A stretch of DNA of 9,733 nucleotides from contig DATAYA010000144.1 in assembly GCA_036272815.1 (NCBI GenBank), forward strand, positions 1 to 9,733, read 5' to 3'. Of the stretch, positions 1-6,483 are shown one piece after another (positions within the stretch are counted from its first letter, which is position 1; each line of letters begins with the position of its first letter). A program made the translations under genes and the position numbers. This stretch comes from DATAYA01 sp036272815 (lineage in GTDB: Bacteria > Pseudomonadota > Alphaproteobacteria > Acetobacterales > Acetobacteraceae). The notes under the pieces were generated by a model. It searched no databases. It was not told the DNA's origin and saw nothing but the letters and a program-made list of their open reading frames with translations.

Positions 1-31
1 CGGGAAGGTTAGGCCCGCGCCGGTCGGAAAA

Positions 32-1090
32 TCAGCGCACGACGGCGCGCATCACCTCCAGCGCCTCGGCAATGTCGGCGGCCGAGACGTCGAGATGAGT
101 GCAGGCGCGGGCGCGATACGTGCCGCTCACGGAAACCATCACACCCTCCGCCATCAGGCGCTCGGCGAGCGCCTCGGCTTCGATCCCGGTGCCTTCGGTG
201 TCGAAGAACACGAGGTTCGTCTCTGGCGTTTCGACCGCGATGCCGGCGATCTGGGCGAGGCCGCGGGCGAGCGTGCGGGCGTTGGCGTGATCCTCGGCGA
301 GGCGGTCGACGTTGTGGTCGAGCGCGTAGAGGCAGCCCGCGGCGCAAAGCCCGCCCTGGCGCATCGAACCGCCGAGCCGCTGCTTCCAGCGCCAGGCTGC
401 GTCGATGAAATCGCGCGAGCCGGCCAGCACGGCGCCGAGCGGCGCGCCGAGCCCCTTCGTGAAGTCGAGCCACACGCTGTCGTAGCCGCGCACCATCTCG
501 GTGGCGGGGACGCCGAGCGCCACCACCGCATTCATCAGCCGCGCACCGTCCATGTGCGTCGCCATGCCGTGCCCGTGCGCGACCTCCGCCACCGCATCCA
601 GTGTCGCGACCGGCCAGCAGGTGCCGCCGCCAAGATTGGCGGTCTGCTCGACCTCCACGAGCGACTGCGGCGGCGCGTAGCGGGTGCGCGGGCGGATCGC
701 CGCCGCCAGCGTCGCGGGGGTGAACTGCCCGCGCGGGCCGGACAGGCCGCGGATCATCAGCCCGGAGATCGCCGCCGGCGCGCCGCCCTCGCTGGTCAGA
801 ATGTGCGCCGTCTCGTGCGCCAGCACCTCCTCGCCCGGGCGGCCGTGGGTCGCGAGTGCCACCTGGTTGCACATCGTCCCCGACGGCAAAAACATCGCCG
901 CCTCCTTGCCGAGCAGGGCCGCCATCCGATCGCAGAGCGCCCAGACGGTCGGGTCGTCACCGTGCTGCTCGTCGCCGACCGGCGCCTCCATCATCGCTTC
1001 CTTCATGGCGCGCGAGGGGCGGGTCTGGGTGTCGGAATAGAGGTTGATGCGCACCGGCGTGGCGGCGGCGTGGCGGTCGGGGGTGAACAT
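32..1090 (-). CDS. ltaE: Low-specificity L-threonine aldolase (PLP-dependent)
   Basis: This gene encodes a 352-residue cytoplasmic enzyme of the beta-eliminating lyase/threonine aldolase family, which splits L-threonine and L-allo-threonine into glycine and acetaldehyde. The sequence shows the N-terminal motif LYSDTQTRPS (residues 17-26), the phosphate-binding PSGTMCN (69-75), a His at 96 that would stack on the PLP ring, HMDGAR with the PLP-binding Asp at 181, and the Schiff-base lysine K212 in TKGLGAPLG. The length is close to that of E. coli LtaE (about 333 residues). I chose the ATG at 1090 because GGAG lies about 8 bases upstream. An in-frame extension to 1315 would run over the neighbouring coq10-like gene and has no family similarity. 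About 100 bases separate it from that gene, so it may be the last gene of the lipA transcript or have its own promoter. The family is clear. Preference for L-threonine over other beta-hydroxy amino acids cannot be read from sequence. Confidence 0.93.
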   Translation of the reverse strand: MFTPDRHAAATPVRINLYSDTQTRPSRAMKEAMMEAPVGDEQHGDDPTVWALCDRMAALLGKEAAMFLPSGTMCNQVALATHGRPGEEVLAHETAHILTSEGGAPAAISGLMIRGLSGPRGQFTPATLAAAIRPRTRYAPPQSLVEVEQTANLGGGTCWPVATLDAVAEVAHGHGMATHMDGARLMNAVVALGVPATEMVRGYDSVWLDFTKGLGAPLGAVLAGSRDFIDAAWRWKQRLGGSMRQGGLCAAGCLYALDHNVDRLAEDHANARTLARGLAQIAGIAVETPETNLVFFDTEGTGIEAEALAERLMAEGVMVSVSGTYRARACTHLDVSAADIAEALEVMRAVVR

Positions 1091-1148
1091 GGCGGCGTCT
1101 CCGGGCAGGTCTCGGTGCCGCGCACCAAAGCAGCCCGCGGCCCCTTGC

Positions 1149-1171
1149 GCCAGTGGCAAGACCCCACTGGC
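1149..1171. repeat. Perfect inverted repeat between ltaE and the coq10-like gene
   Basis: The arms GCCAGTGG (1149-1156) and CCACTGGC (1164-1171) form an 8-bp perfect stem with a 7-base loop, in the roughly 100-base gap between the coq10-like stop and the ltaE start. Neither side carries a run of T, so it is not a classical Rho-independent terminator. It could be a weak terminator, an mRNA-processing or stability hairpin, or a protein-binding dyad. The base pairing is directly visible; the function is not. Confidence 0.45.
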
Positions 1172-1193
1172 ACGACCAAGGCCGCCGTAGCCC

Positions 1194-1667
1194 TCAGACG
1201 TCCGCTGTGGCCGTCTGCACCGCCCCGCCGGCTGCATCCGCAGGGCCGTAGATCGCCCGCGCCCGGCGCTCGAACGCGTTGACCATGCGCCGCACCGCCT
1301 CCGAGAACACGGCACCGATCGCGATTTGCAGCAGCCGGTTGCTGAACTCGAACTCGACCCTGAAGTCGACCAGGCAGCCCCGCGGGTCCGGCTGGAACAG
1401 CCACCGATTGTTGAGATATCGAAACGGCCCGTTCTCGTAGCGCACGTGGATGCGGGCGGGGCGTTCGAGGGCCACGCGGCTGGTGAAGCTCTCGCGGAAT
1501 GGGCCGAAGCCGATCGTCATGTCGGCGACCATTTCGGCCTCGGTGCGCCTGCGCACGCGGGCGCCGACGCACCAGGGCAGGAACTCCGGGTAGCGCCCGA
1601 CATCGGCGACCAGGTCGAACAGCTGTTCGGGCCGGTAGGGCAGCCGCTTGCTCTCGCGATAGCGCAT
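1194..1667 (-). CDS. COQ10/RatA-family START-domain protein (ubiquinone-binding chaperone type)
   Basis: This gene encodes a 157-residue protein of the polyketide cyclase/START superfamily, of the kind annotated as coenzyme Q-binding protein COQ10 or RatA. COQ10 homologues bind ubiquinone or its intermediates in a hydrophobic pocket and support respiration. The N-terminus has the family signature VGRYPEFLPWC (residues 23-33). A central block of beta strands is followed by a C-terminal amphipathic helix (about residues 110-145) with AVFSEAVRRMVNAFERRA, which closes the pocket in this fold. The ATG shares one base with the lipA stop (TGATG) and has no clear Shine-Dalgarno of its own, so translation is probably coupled to lipA. 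A coq10-like gene directly after lipA is a recurrent alphaproteobacterial arrangement. Automated annotation may label it a RatA toxin; with no antitoxin partner visible here, a quinone role is the better guess. Confidence 0.85.
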   Translation of the reverse strand: MRYRESKRLPYRPEQLFDLVADVGRYPEFLPWCVGARVRRRTEAEMVADMTIGFGPFRESFTSRVALERPARIHVRYENGPFRYLNNRWLFQPDPRGCLVDFRVEFEFSNRLLQIAIGAVFSEAVRRMVNAFERRARAIYGPADAAGGAVQTATADV

Positions 1668-2641
1668 CAGGCGGCGGCCGCCAGGTGCTCGGCGCGGGCG
1701 GCGCGCAGGGCGGCGAAGTCGGCGTCGGCATGATAGGAGCTGCGCGTGAGCGGGGTCGCGCTGACCAGCAGAAAGCCACGGGCGCGGGCGCGGGCGGCGT
1801 AATCGGCGAACTCGTCGGGCGGGACGAAGCGGGCGATCGCGGCGTGCTTGACCGTCGGCTGGAGATACTGGCCGAGGGTCAGGAAATCGACCTCGGCCAC
1901 GCGCAGGTCGTCCATCACCTGCAAAATCTCGGCACGCTCCTCGCCGAGGCCGACCATCAGGCCCGACTTCGTGAAGATCGACGGATCGAGCCGCTTGACG
2001 CCGTCGAGCAGCCGCAGCGACTGGAAGTAGCGGGCGCCGGGGCGGATCGTCGGATAGAGGCGCGGAACGGTCTCGAGGTTGTGGTTGAACACGTGCGGCC
2101 GCGCCGCGACGACCGTCTCGAGCGCGCCCGGCTTGCGCAGGAAGTCGGGCGTCAGGACCTCGATCGTGGTGCCGGGGGCGGCCTGCAGGACGGCGCGGAT
2201 CACGGCGGCGAAGTGGGCCGCGCCGCCGTCGGGAAGATCATCGCGATCGACCGAGGTAACGACGACATGACGCAGCCCGAGGCGGGCGATCGCGTCGGCG
2301 ACGCGGGCGGGCTCCGTCGCATCCAGCGGGCCCGGCTGGCCGGTGCGGACGTTGCAGAAGGCGCAGGCGCGGGTGCAGGTCTCGCCCATGATCATCATCG
2401 TCGCGTGGCGCTGCGACCAGCACTCGCCGATGTTGGGGCAGGCCGCCTCCTCGCATACGGTCACCAGGCCGTGCGAGCGCATCAGGGCGGCGGTCTCGTG
2501 ATAGACCGGGTGGGTGGGGGCGCGCACGCGGATCCAGTCCGGCTTGCGCTGGATCGGGTTGTCGGGACGGCCCGCCTTCTCCGGGTGCCGCACTGCGGGG
2601 ACGCCACCGGTTCGGTGGTCGATCAGGACGCGGGTGGACAT
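1667..2641 (-). CDS. lipA: Lipoyl synthase (radical SAM)
   Basis: This 324-residue cytoplasmic enzyme inserts two sulfurs into the octanoyl group carried on lipoyl domains of the 2-oxo acid dehydrogenases and the glycine cleavage H protein. It carries both iron-sulfur cluster motifs: the LipA-specific auxiliary set C63, C68 and C74 (CEEAACPNIGEC) and the radical-SAM set C89, C93 and C96 (CTRACAFC). The conserved C-terminal RSSY, whose serine ligates the auxiliary cluster, is also present. The N-terminal KPDWIRVRAP (33-42) is typical. I chose the ATG at 2641 because the protein then begins at normal family length; an upstream in-frame stretch reaching 2788 overlaps the oxidase gene and is not LipA-like. 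No Shine-Dalgarno is visible before this ATG. It overlaps the coq10-like gene by one base downstream. Its product modifies the E2 partners of the Lpd encoded at the other end of the window. Confidence 0.97.
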   Translation of the reverse strand: MSTRVLIDHRTGGVPAVRHPEKAGRPDNPIQRKPDWIRVRAPTHPVYHETAALMRSHGLVTVCEEAACPNIGECWSQRHATMMIMGETCTRACAFCNVRTGQPGPLDATEPARVADAIARLGLRHVVVTSVDRDDLPDGGAAHFAAVIRAVLQAAPGTTIEVLTPDFLRKPGALETVVAARPHVFNHNLETVPRLYPTIRPGARYFQSLRLLDGVKRLDPSIFTKSGLMVGLGEERAEILQVMDDLRVAEVDFLTLGQYLQPTVKHAAIARFVPPDEFADYAARARARGFLLVSATPLTRSSYHADADFAALRAARAEHLAAAA

Positions 2642-2679
2642 GGTGGCGGAGAAGTGGCGGGGGGAGGGGGACGCGTCAA
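2642..2679 (-). promoter_or_regulatory. Possible lipA promoter giving a near-leaderless transcript
   Basis: On the minus strand TTGACG (2679-2674) resembles the alphaproteobacterial -35 box. Seventeen bases further is CACTTC (2656-2651), a poor -10 match, and the lipA ATG starts nine bases after it. Initiation would then fall at or next to the start codon, which would explain the absence of a Shine-Dalgarno. The -10 element is weak and the call is tentative. The rest of the roughly 80-base gap between the oxidase stop and lipA contains only G- and C-rich runs. Confidence 0.25.
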
Positions 2680-2720
2680 GCGGGGCGCGGCGTCTGCCTG
2701 TCGCCCGTCCGCCCCTTTGG

Positions 2721-3980
2721 TCACCCGAAGACGTGCTCTCCCAGGAAGCGGTTGCGGAACTTGCCGTCCGGGTCACGGCGGCGGGCAAGCTCGCGGAACT
2801 CGGCCAGCCGCGGATAGAGCGGCGCCAGTTGCGCGGCAGGCGCGTGGATCAGCTTGCCCCAGTGCGGCCGCCCGCCGAGCGGCAGCAGCATGGCCTCGAT
2901 CTCGCGTGTCAGCGCATCCACGGCGGCGGCCTCCTGCTTCCAGGTGAAATGGATCGCGACCGTCGGATGGCCGTAGGCGCCGCTCAGCCACAAATCGTCG
3001 GCGGCCACGGTGCGAAGCTCCGTCATGTGCAGCAGCGCGTCGATGCGGGGGCCGATCGCGCGCAGCGCCGCGAGCGCCGCCGCCGCATTGGCGCGCGGCA
3101 GCATATATTCGCTCTGGATCTGGTCGCCCACACCCGGCCCGCGGTCATGCCGGAAATGCGGCAGCCGCTCCGACCACGGCCCGGGAACGCCGCCGAACGG
3201 CGTCAGCCCCTCGTCCGGGCCGACGCCGGCCGGAACGGCAGCGCCGCCGGGCGCCGCGGCCGCTCCGAGATGCGCCGCCGTGACCGCGCGGGCGCGCCCA
3301 TCCTCGAGCCGAGTCTTCAGCCAGAGCCGGCCGGCATGGGAGCCGGTCCATTTCGTCATAACGCTCACGCTGTAGGCGGCGGCCGAGACCGCCTCGAACT
3401 GCTCCAGAAGCGCGCGCCAGGGCAAATCGACGAAGCAATCCTGCTGCATCACGAAGCTCGGCTGGATGTCGAGCGTGAGCCGGGTGACGATGCCGAAGGC
3501 GCCGAGGCCGACCACCATGCCCTCGAACCCCGCCGTGCCGCGTGCGACCTGCACGAGGTCGCCGCCGGCGGTCACCAGTTCGAGCCCGCGGACCGCGGTC
3601 GAGAGGCTGCCGTTGTCATCGCCCGAGCCGTGGGTGCCGGTCGCGGTCGCGCCGGCGACCGAGATGTGCGGCAGCGATCCCATGTTGTGCAGCGCGTAGC
3701 CCTCGGCCTGCAGCCGGGCTGCGAGCGTGCCATAGGCCGTGCCGGCCCCGACCGTCACGCTGCTCCGCTCGCGGTCGATCTCGATGCGCGGGTCGAGCCC
3801 GCCGAGGTCGATCAGATCGCCCTCGGAATCAGCGATGCCGTTGAAGGAGTGACGGGTGCCGATCGCGCGGACCTGGCGGGCGGCCGCGACCAGGCGGCGC
3901 ACCTCGTCGATGGAGCCCGGCCGATGGATGCGCCGTGCGGTGAAGCGATAATTGCGCGCCCAGTTCTGTTCGTCGATCAC
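2721..3980 (-). CDS. aldO: Alditol (xylitol/sorbitol) oxidase, covalent-FAD, VAO family
   Basis: This 419-residue flavoprotein oxidase closely resembles Streptomyces coelicolor alditol oxidase (418 residues) as I recall its sequence. AldO oxidises the terminal hydroxyl of xylitol, sorbitol and related polyols to the aldose, reducing O2 to H2O2. The N-terminal FAD-binding half holds H44 in GTRHSFNGIA, matching the flavin-linked His46 of AldO. NMGSLPHISVAG (99-110) has S102, matching Ser106, and is followed by ATGTHGSG. The C-terminal substrate half holds E321 and R323 in TELRTVAAD and K376 in RPHWGK, matching the AldO catalytic residues Glu320, Arg322 and Lys375. There is no signal peptide, so it is probably cytoplasmic. 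The start is a GTG with GGGGAG about 9 bases upstream. Residues 225-262 are Ala/Gly/Pro-rich and diverge from AldO. It follows the repressor gene by 44 bases, probably on the same transcript. A gulonolactone- or arabinonolactone-oxidase label is the alternative, but the active site favours alditols. Confidence 0.88.
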   Translation of the reverse strand: MIDEQNWARNYRFTARRIHRPGSIDEVRRLVAAARQVRAIGTRHSFNGIADSEGDLIDLGGLDPRIEIDRERSSVTVGAGTAYGTLAARLQAEGYALHNMGSLPHISVAGATATGTHGSGDDNGSLSTAVRGLELVTAGGDLVQVARGTAGFEGMVVGLGAFGIVTRLTLDIQPSFVMQQDCFVDLPWRALLEQFEAVSAAAYSVSVMTKWTGSHAGRLWLKTRLEDGRARAVTAAHLGAAAAPGGAAVPAGVGPDEGLTPFGGVPGPWSERLPHFRHDRGPGVGDQIQSEYMLPRANAAAALAALRAIGPRIDALLHMTELRTVAADDLWLSGAYGHPTVAIHFTWKQEAAAVDALTREIEAMLLPLGGRPHWGKLIHAPAAQLAPLYPRLAEFRELARRRDPDGKFRNRFLGEHVFG

Positions 3981-3993
3981 CCGTCGCTGCTCC

Positions 3994-4035
3994 CCGTTAC
4001 CCGCCAGCCGTTACCCGCCAGCCTTTACCCGCCAG
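3994..4035. repeat. Three tandem 14-bp repeats spanning the repressor stop codon
   Basis: Three adjacent 14-base units occupy 3994-4007, 4008-4021 and 4022-4035. The first two are identical (CCGTTACCCGCCAG on the plus strand) and the third differs by one base (T for G at 4024). The copy nearest the repressor contains the last codons and TAA stop of that gene; the other two copies lie in the gap before the oxidase. On the minus strand each unit carries a TAA. Because 14 is not a multiple of three, the three stops fall in three different reading frames. It looks like slippage duplication of the gene end. Confidence 0.85.
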
Positions 4036-5086
4036 ATCCAGGCGGCGCGGTCGATTGCCGCGCCCGCAGGCAGAACCGGATCGCGGTTGCGTGCAACGGC
4101 TGCTCGCCCTCCAGCCGGCGCAGCACGTATTCGGCCGCGCGCGTGCCCATCTCGGCGGTCTCGATCGCGATCGAGGACAGGCTTGGCCGCAAATTTGCGC
4201 AGAGTTCCAGATCGTCGAAGCCGATGATCGAGAGGTCGGCGGGCACCGCGAGGCCGCGGTCGAGCGCCTCGAACAGCGCGCCGAAGGCGAGGATGTCGTT
4301 ACCGCACACGATCGCCGTCGGACGCGGTCGCCGGCGCAGCAGGGCGACCAGTCCCGCGCGGCCGCCGGCCACCGTATAGGGACGCTCGACGACCGGCGGC
4401 GGCTCGACCTCCGCTTCCGCAAGGGCGGCGCGCAGGCCGGCGATGCGCGCACCGGCGCGGTCGTTGTGGGCTGCGATACCGGCGAGCATGGCGACGCGGC
4501 GGTGGCCGAGCTCGAGCAGGTGGCGCACCGCGAGCCGCGCCGCCGCCCGGTTGTCGAAACCCACGCTCGGATGCCGCGAGGCGGGCTCATAGACGCCCTG
4601 GTTGACGAACGGCAGCCCGGCGGCGGCCAGCGCCGCGTAGGTGGCCGGCAGGTGCGAGGCGCCCATGAAGATCATCGCGTCGACGCCGCGCGCGATGAAG
4701 GTGCGGGTCAGGTGCAGCTCGCGTTCGGGGTCGTAGTCGGTGGCGCCGAGCAGCATCGTGTAGCCGCTCGCGTCGAGTCGCGCCCCGATCGCCTCCAGCC
4801 CGCGCGCGAAGATGTTGTTCTGCATCGTCGGCACCACGGCGGCGACGGTGCGGGAGCGCTGCCCCGCCAGCATCCGCGCCGCCATGTTGGGCACGTAGCC
4901 GAGGCGGGCGGCCGCGCGCGCGATCCGCGCCCGGGTCTGCGGCGCCACCTTGTCGGGCAGGTTCAGCGCCCGCGAGACCGATGCGGTGGAGACGCCCGCG
5001 AGCGCCGCCACCTCCTGCAGCGAACTCACGGCGCGCGGCCGCGGCGCATCGGGCTTCGTGGCCGGTCCGGCCTGCTCTCTTGACAC
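4025..5086 (-). CDS. LacI-family transcriptional repressor, GntR (gluconate repressor)-like subgroup
   Basis: This 353-residue DNA-binding regulator has an N-terminal LacI helix-turn-helix (about residues 21-42) with VSTASVSRALN as the recognition region. A hinge follows with LGYVPN (62-67) and AARMLAG, then a periplasmic-binding-protein-like effector domain starting at RTVAAVVPT (79-87). VVPTMQNNIFARGLEAI and SVGFDN resemble the E. coli gluconate repressor GntR, suggesting a sugar acid, sugar or polyol effector. I prefer the GTG at 5086, which has GGAGG four bases upstream. The other candidate, an ATG at 5113, lies inside the operator and has no ribosome site. The gene is divergent from the transport operon and precedes the oxidase, so it probably controls both arms. 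The operator 25 bases before its start also suggests autoregulation. Its 3' end is duplicated in the 14-bp repeats. Family certain; effector inferred from neighbours only. Confidence 0.93.
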   Translation of the reverse strand: MSREQAGPATKPDAPRPRAVSSLQEVAALAGVSTASVSRALNLPDKVAPQTRARIARAAARLGYVPNMAARMLAGQRSRTVAAVVPTMQNNIFARGLEAIGARLDASGYTMLLGATDYDPERELHLTRTFIARGVDAMIFMGASHLPATYAALAAAGLPFVNQGVYEPASRHPSVGFDNRAAARLAVRHLLELGHRRVAMLAGIAAHNDRAGARIAGLRAALAEAEVEPPPVVERPYTVAGGRAGLVALLRRRPRPTAIVCGNDILAFGALFEALDRGLAVPADLSIIGFDDLELCANLRPSLSSIAIETAEMGTRAAEYVLRRLEGEQPLHATAIRFCLRARQSTAPPGSGG

Positions 5087-5108
5087 CGTGCCTCCGCCGC
5101 GTGCTAGC
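5080..5108 (+). promoter_or_regulatory. Predicted promoter of the ABC transporter operon
   Basis: A perfect TTGACA (-35) lies at 5080-5085, followed after 17 bases by GCTAGC (5103-5108), which resembles the GCTA-type -10 of Alphaproteobacteria more than the E. coli TATAAT. Initiation near 5115 would fall inside the 5111-5128 palindrome, the usual placement for LacI-type repression. The -35 box overlaps the likely start codon of the divergent repressor. The -10 assignment is uncertain; a TAGCGT at 5105-5110 with a 19-base spacer is the alternative. Confidence 0.55.
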
Positions 5109-5110
5109 GT

Positions 5111-5128
5111 CATGTAAGCGCTTACATG
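5111..5128. promoter_or_regulatory. LacI-family operator (perfect 18-bp palindrome)
   Basis: CATGTAAGCGCTTACATG is a perfect palindrome with a central CG. Its core TGTAAGCGCTTACA (5113-5126) fits the general LacI/CcpA-type operator pattern TGWAANCGNTNWCA at every position. It lies in the divergent gap between the repressor and the binding-protein gene, directly downstream of the predicted -10 of the transport promoter. A bound repressor would block transporter transcription and probably its own. I noticed no second copy elsewhere in the window. Confidence 0.85.
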
Positions 5129-5178
5129 AAGCGGCGGCTGCCGGCAAGGCGGGCCGCCCGGATGGGGAGGGATCACCG

Positions 5179-6483
5179 ATGCCGGCTGGAAGGCTTCGCG
5201 CGGCGGCTGTCGCACTCGCCTGCCTCGCAGCACCGCTGCTCGCGCACGCCCAGGCGTTCAACTGGCAGCGCTACAAGGGAAGCACGATCAACTTCCTCAC
5301 CGAAAACCATCCCTGGTCGAACGCCGTGGTCAAGCAGCTGCCGGCGTTCGAGGCGCTCACCGGCATCCATGTGCGCGTCGACACGTTCCAGGAACAGCAA
5401 ATGCGGCAGCGCCTGGTGACGATCCTGCAATCGAGGAGCCCAAGCGTCGACGTCTTCATGTCGCTCAAGTCGCTCGAGGGGCGGCTCTACGCCCGCGCCG
5501 GCTGGTACGCCGATCTGGCGCCGCTGCTGCACGATCCGACAGCGACCGCGCCCGGCTACGATTTTGCGGACTTCAGCGCGGGGCTGGCGAAAGGCGAGAC
5601 GTTCGACGGTCATATCGACGGCATCCCGCTCAACATCGAGGGGCCGATTCTGTATTACCGCCGAGACGTGTTCACGAAGTGCACGGTCGGGTCCCCGGCC
5701 ACGCTCGACGCGCTGATGCAGGCCGCCGCCGCGATCCGGAAATGCGAGCCGAGGACGGCCGCCTGGGTGACCCGGGGGCTTAAGCCGGCACTGGCCTACA
5801 CGTTCAGCAACGTGCTGCATAATTTCGGCGCCGATTATGTGGACGCTTCCGGCAAGCCCGCGCTGTGCTCGCCCGCCGCGGTTCGCGCGGTCGCGTGGTA
5901 CGCCGGCATGCTGCGCCGCTATGGGCCACCCGGCGCCGTCAATGACAGCTTCCTGCAGATCCGCGAGCTATACGGCCAGGGCCGCGCCGCGATGGCCTTC
6001 GAGAGCAGCAACGAGTTCGGCGAGATCACGAAATTCCCGCACCGCCTCGCCGACACCGGCGTGACGCTGCTGCCGCCGGGCCCAGGCGGGTCCAAGCCGA
6101 CGGTGATCGGCTGGGGCCTCTCGCTCTCGGCGTTCTCGAAGAAGCAGGGCCCTTCGTGGTACTTCATGCAGTGGGCGACCAGCAAGGCGATGGACGTGCG
6201 CCTCGCCCTCCAGGGGATCGCGCCGCCACGCCAATCGGTGGCCCGGGACCCGCAATACCGCGCCTGGCTGGCGGCCGTCCCGGTGCGGCAGGACTGGGCG
6301 AAGCTGCTCGGCGAGATGGGGGCCACCGGCACCAGCGAGGTCGGTCCGCCGTTCCGCCGCCAGCCGCAGGTGCGCGAGATCGTCGGCGACGCGATCGACC
6401 GCGTGCTGTTGCGGCAGGCCTCCGCGCACGACGCCGCGTGCGCGGCGGACAAGCAGCTCGCGGCCATGCACGCAGGCGGCTGA
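5179..6483 (+). CDS. Sugar/polyol ABC transporter substrate-binding protein (family 1, CUT1)
   Basis: This 434-residue periplasmic binding protein would capture the transported sugar or sugar alcohol and deliver it to the two permeases that follow. It has a Sec signal peptide: basic start (GRLRAA), hydrophobic core to about residue 22, and a probable cleavage after AHA at residue 24. The single cysteine in the signal (C15) lacks a canonical lipobox, so it is probably a soluble protein. The mature part has family-1 features such as ALTGIHVRVD and DVFMSL near the N-terminus, DGIPLN (about 150-155) and AAMAFESS in the C-terminal lobe. Four cysteines (168, 189, 230, 421) could form disulfides. 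The ATG at 5179 follows GGGGAGG with an 8-base gap; upstream in-frame sequence would cross the operator. The stop overlaps the next gene (TGATG). Length and architecture are normal for CUT1. The ligand is not readable; a polyol is inferred from the oxidase. Confidence 0.88.
   Translation: MPAGRLRAAAVALACLAAPLLAHAQAFNWQRYKGSTINFLTENHPWSNAVVKQLPAFEALTGIHVRVDTFQEQQMRQRLVTILQSRSPSVDVFMSLKSLEGRLYARAGWYADLAPLLHDPTATAPGYDFADFSAGLAKGETFDGHIDGIPLNIEGPILYYRRDVFTKCTVGSPATLDALMQAAAAIRKCEPRTAAWVTRGLKPALAYTFSNVLHNFGADYVDASGKPALCSPAAVRAVAWYAGMLRRYGPPGAVNDSFLQIRELYGQGRAAMAFESSNEFGEITKFPHRLADTGVTLLPPGPGGSKPTVIGWGLSLSAFSKKQGPSWYFMQWATSKAMDVRLALQGIAPPRQSVARDPQYRAWLAAVPVRQDWAKLLGEMGATGTSEVGPPFRRQPQVREIVGDAIDRVLLRQASAHDAACAADKQLAAMHAGG

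Noticed and set aside
1091..1315. N-terminal extension of the threonine aldolase up to 1315
   Set aside because: It overlaps the coq10-like coding region, has no aldolase similarity, and the ATG at 1090 has a good ribosome site and a family-like length.
2639..2649. GCCACC before the lipA ATG resembling a eukaryotic Kozak context
   Set aside because: Coincidence in GC-rich bacterial sequence. All genes here are bacterial in type and it has no meaning for bacterial initiation.
2670..2694. GACGC/GCGTC dyad between the oxidase and lipA as a terminator
   Set aside because: Only a 5-bp stem with a 15-base loop and no T-tract on either strand.
1499..2947. Long plus-strand open frame opposite the coq10-like gene and lipA
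   Set aside because: Its translation is Arg/Gly/Ala-rich with no family resemblance. The opposite strand encodes a clear lipoyl synthase; long antisense frames are expected in high-GC DNA.
2514..4379. 621-codon plus-strand open frame opposite the alditol oxidase and repressor
   Set aside because: It is a shadow of two well-recognised minus-strand genes, has low-complexity Arg/Ala composition and no credible ribosome site.
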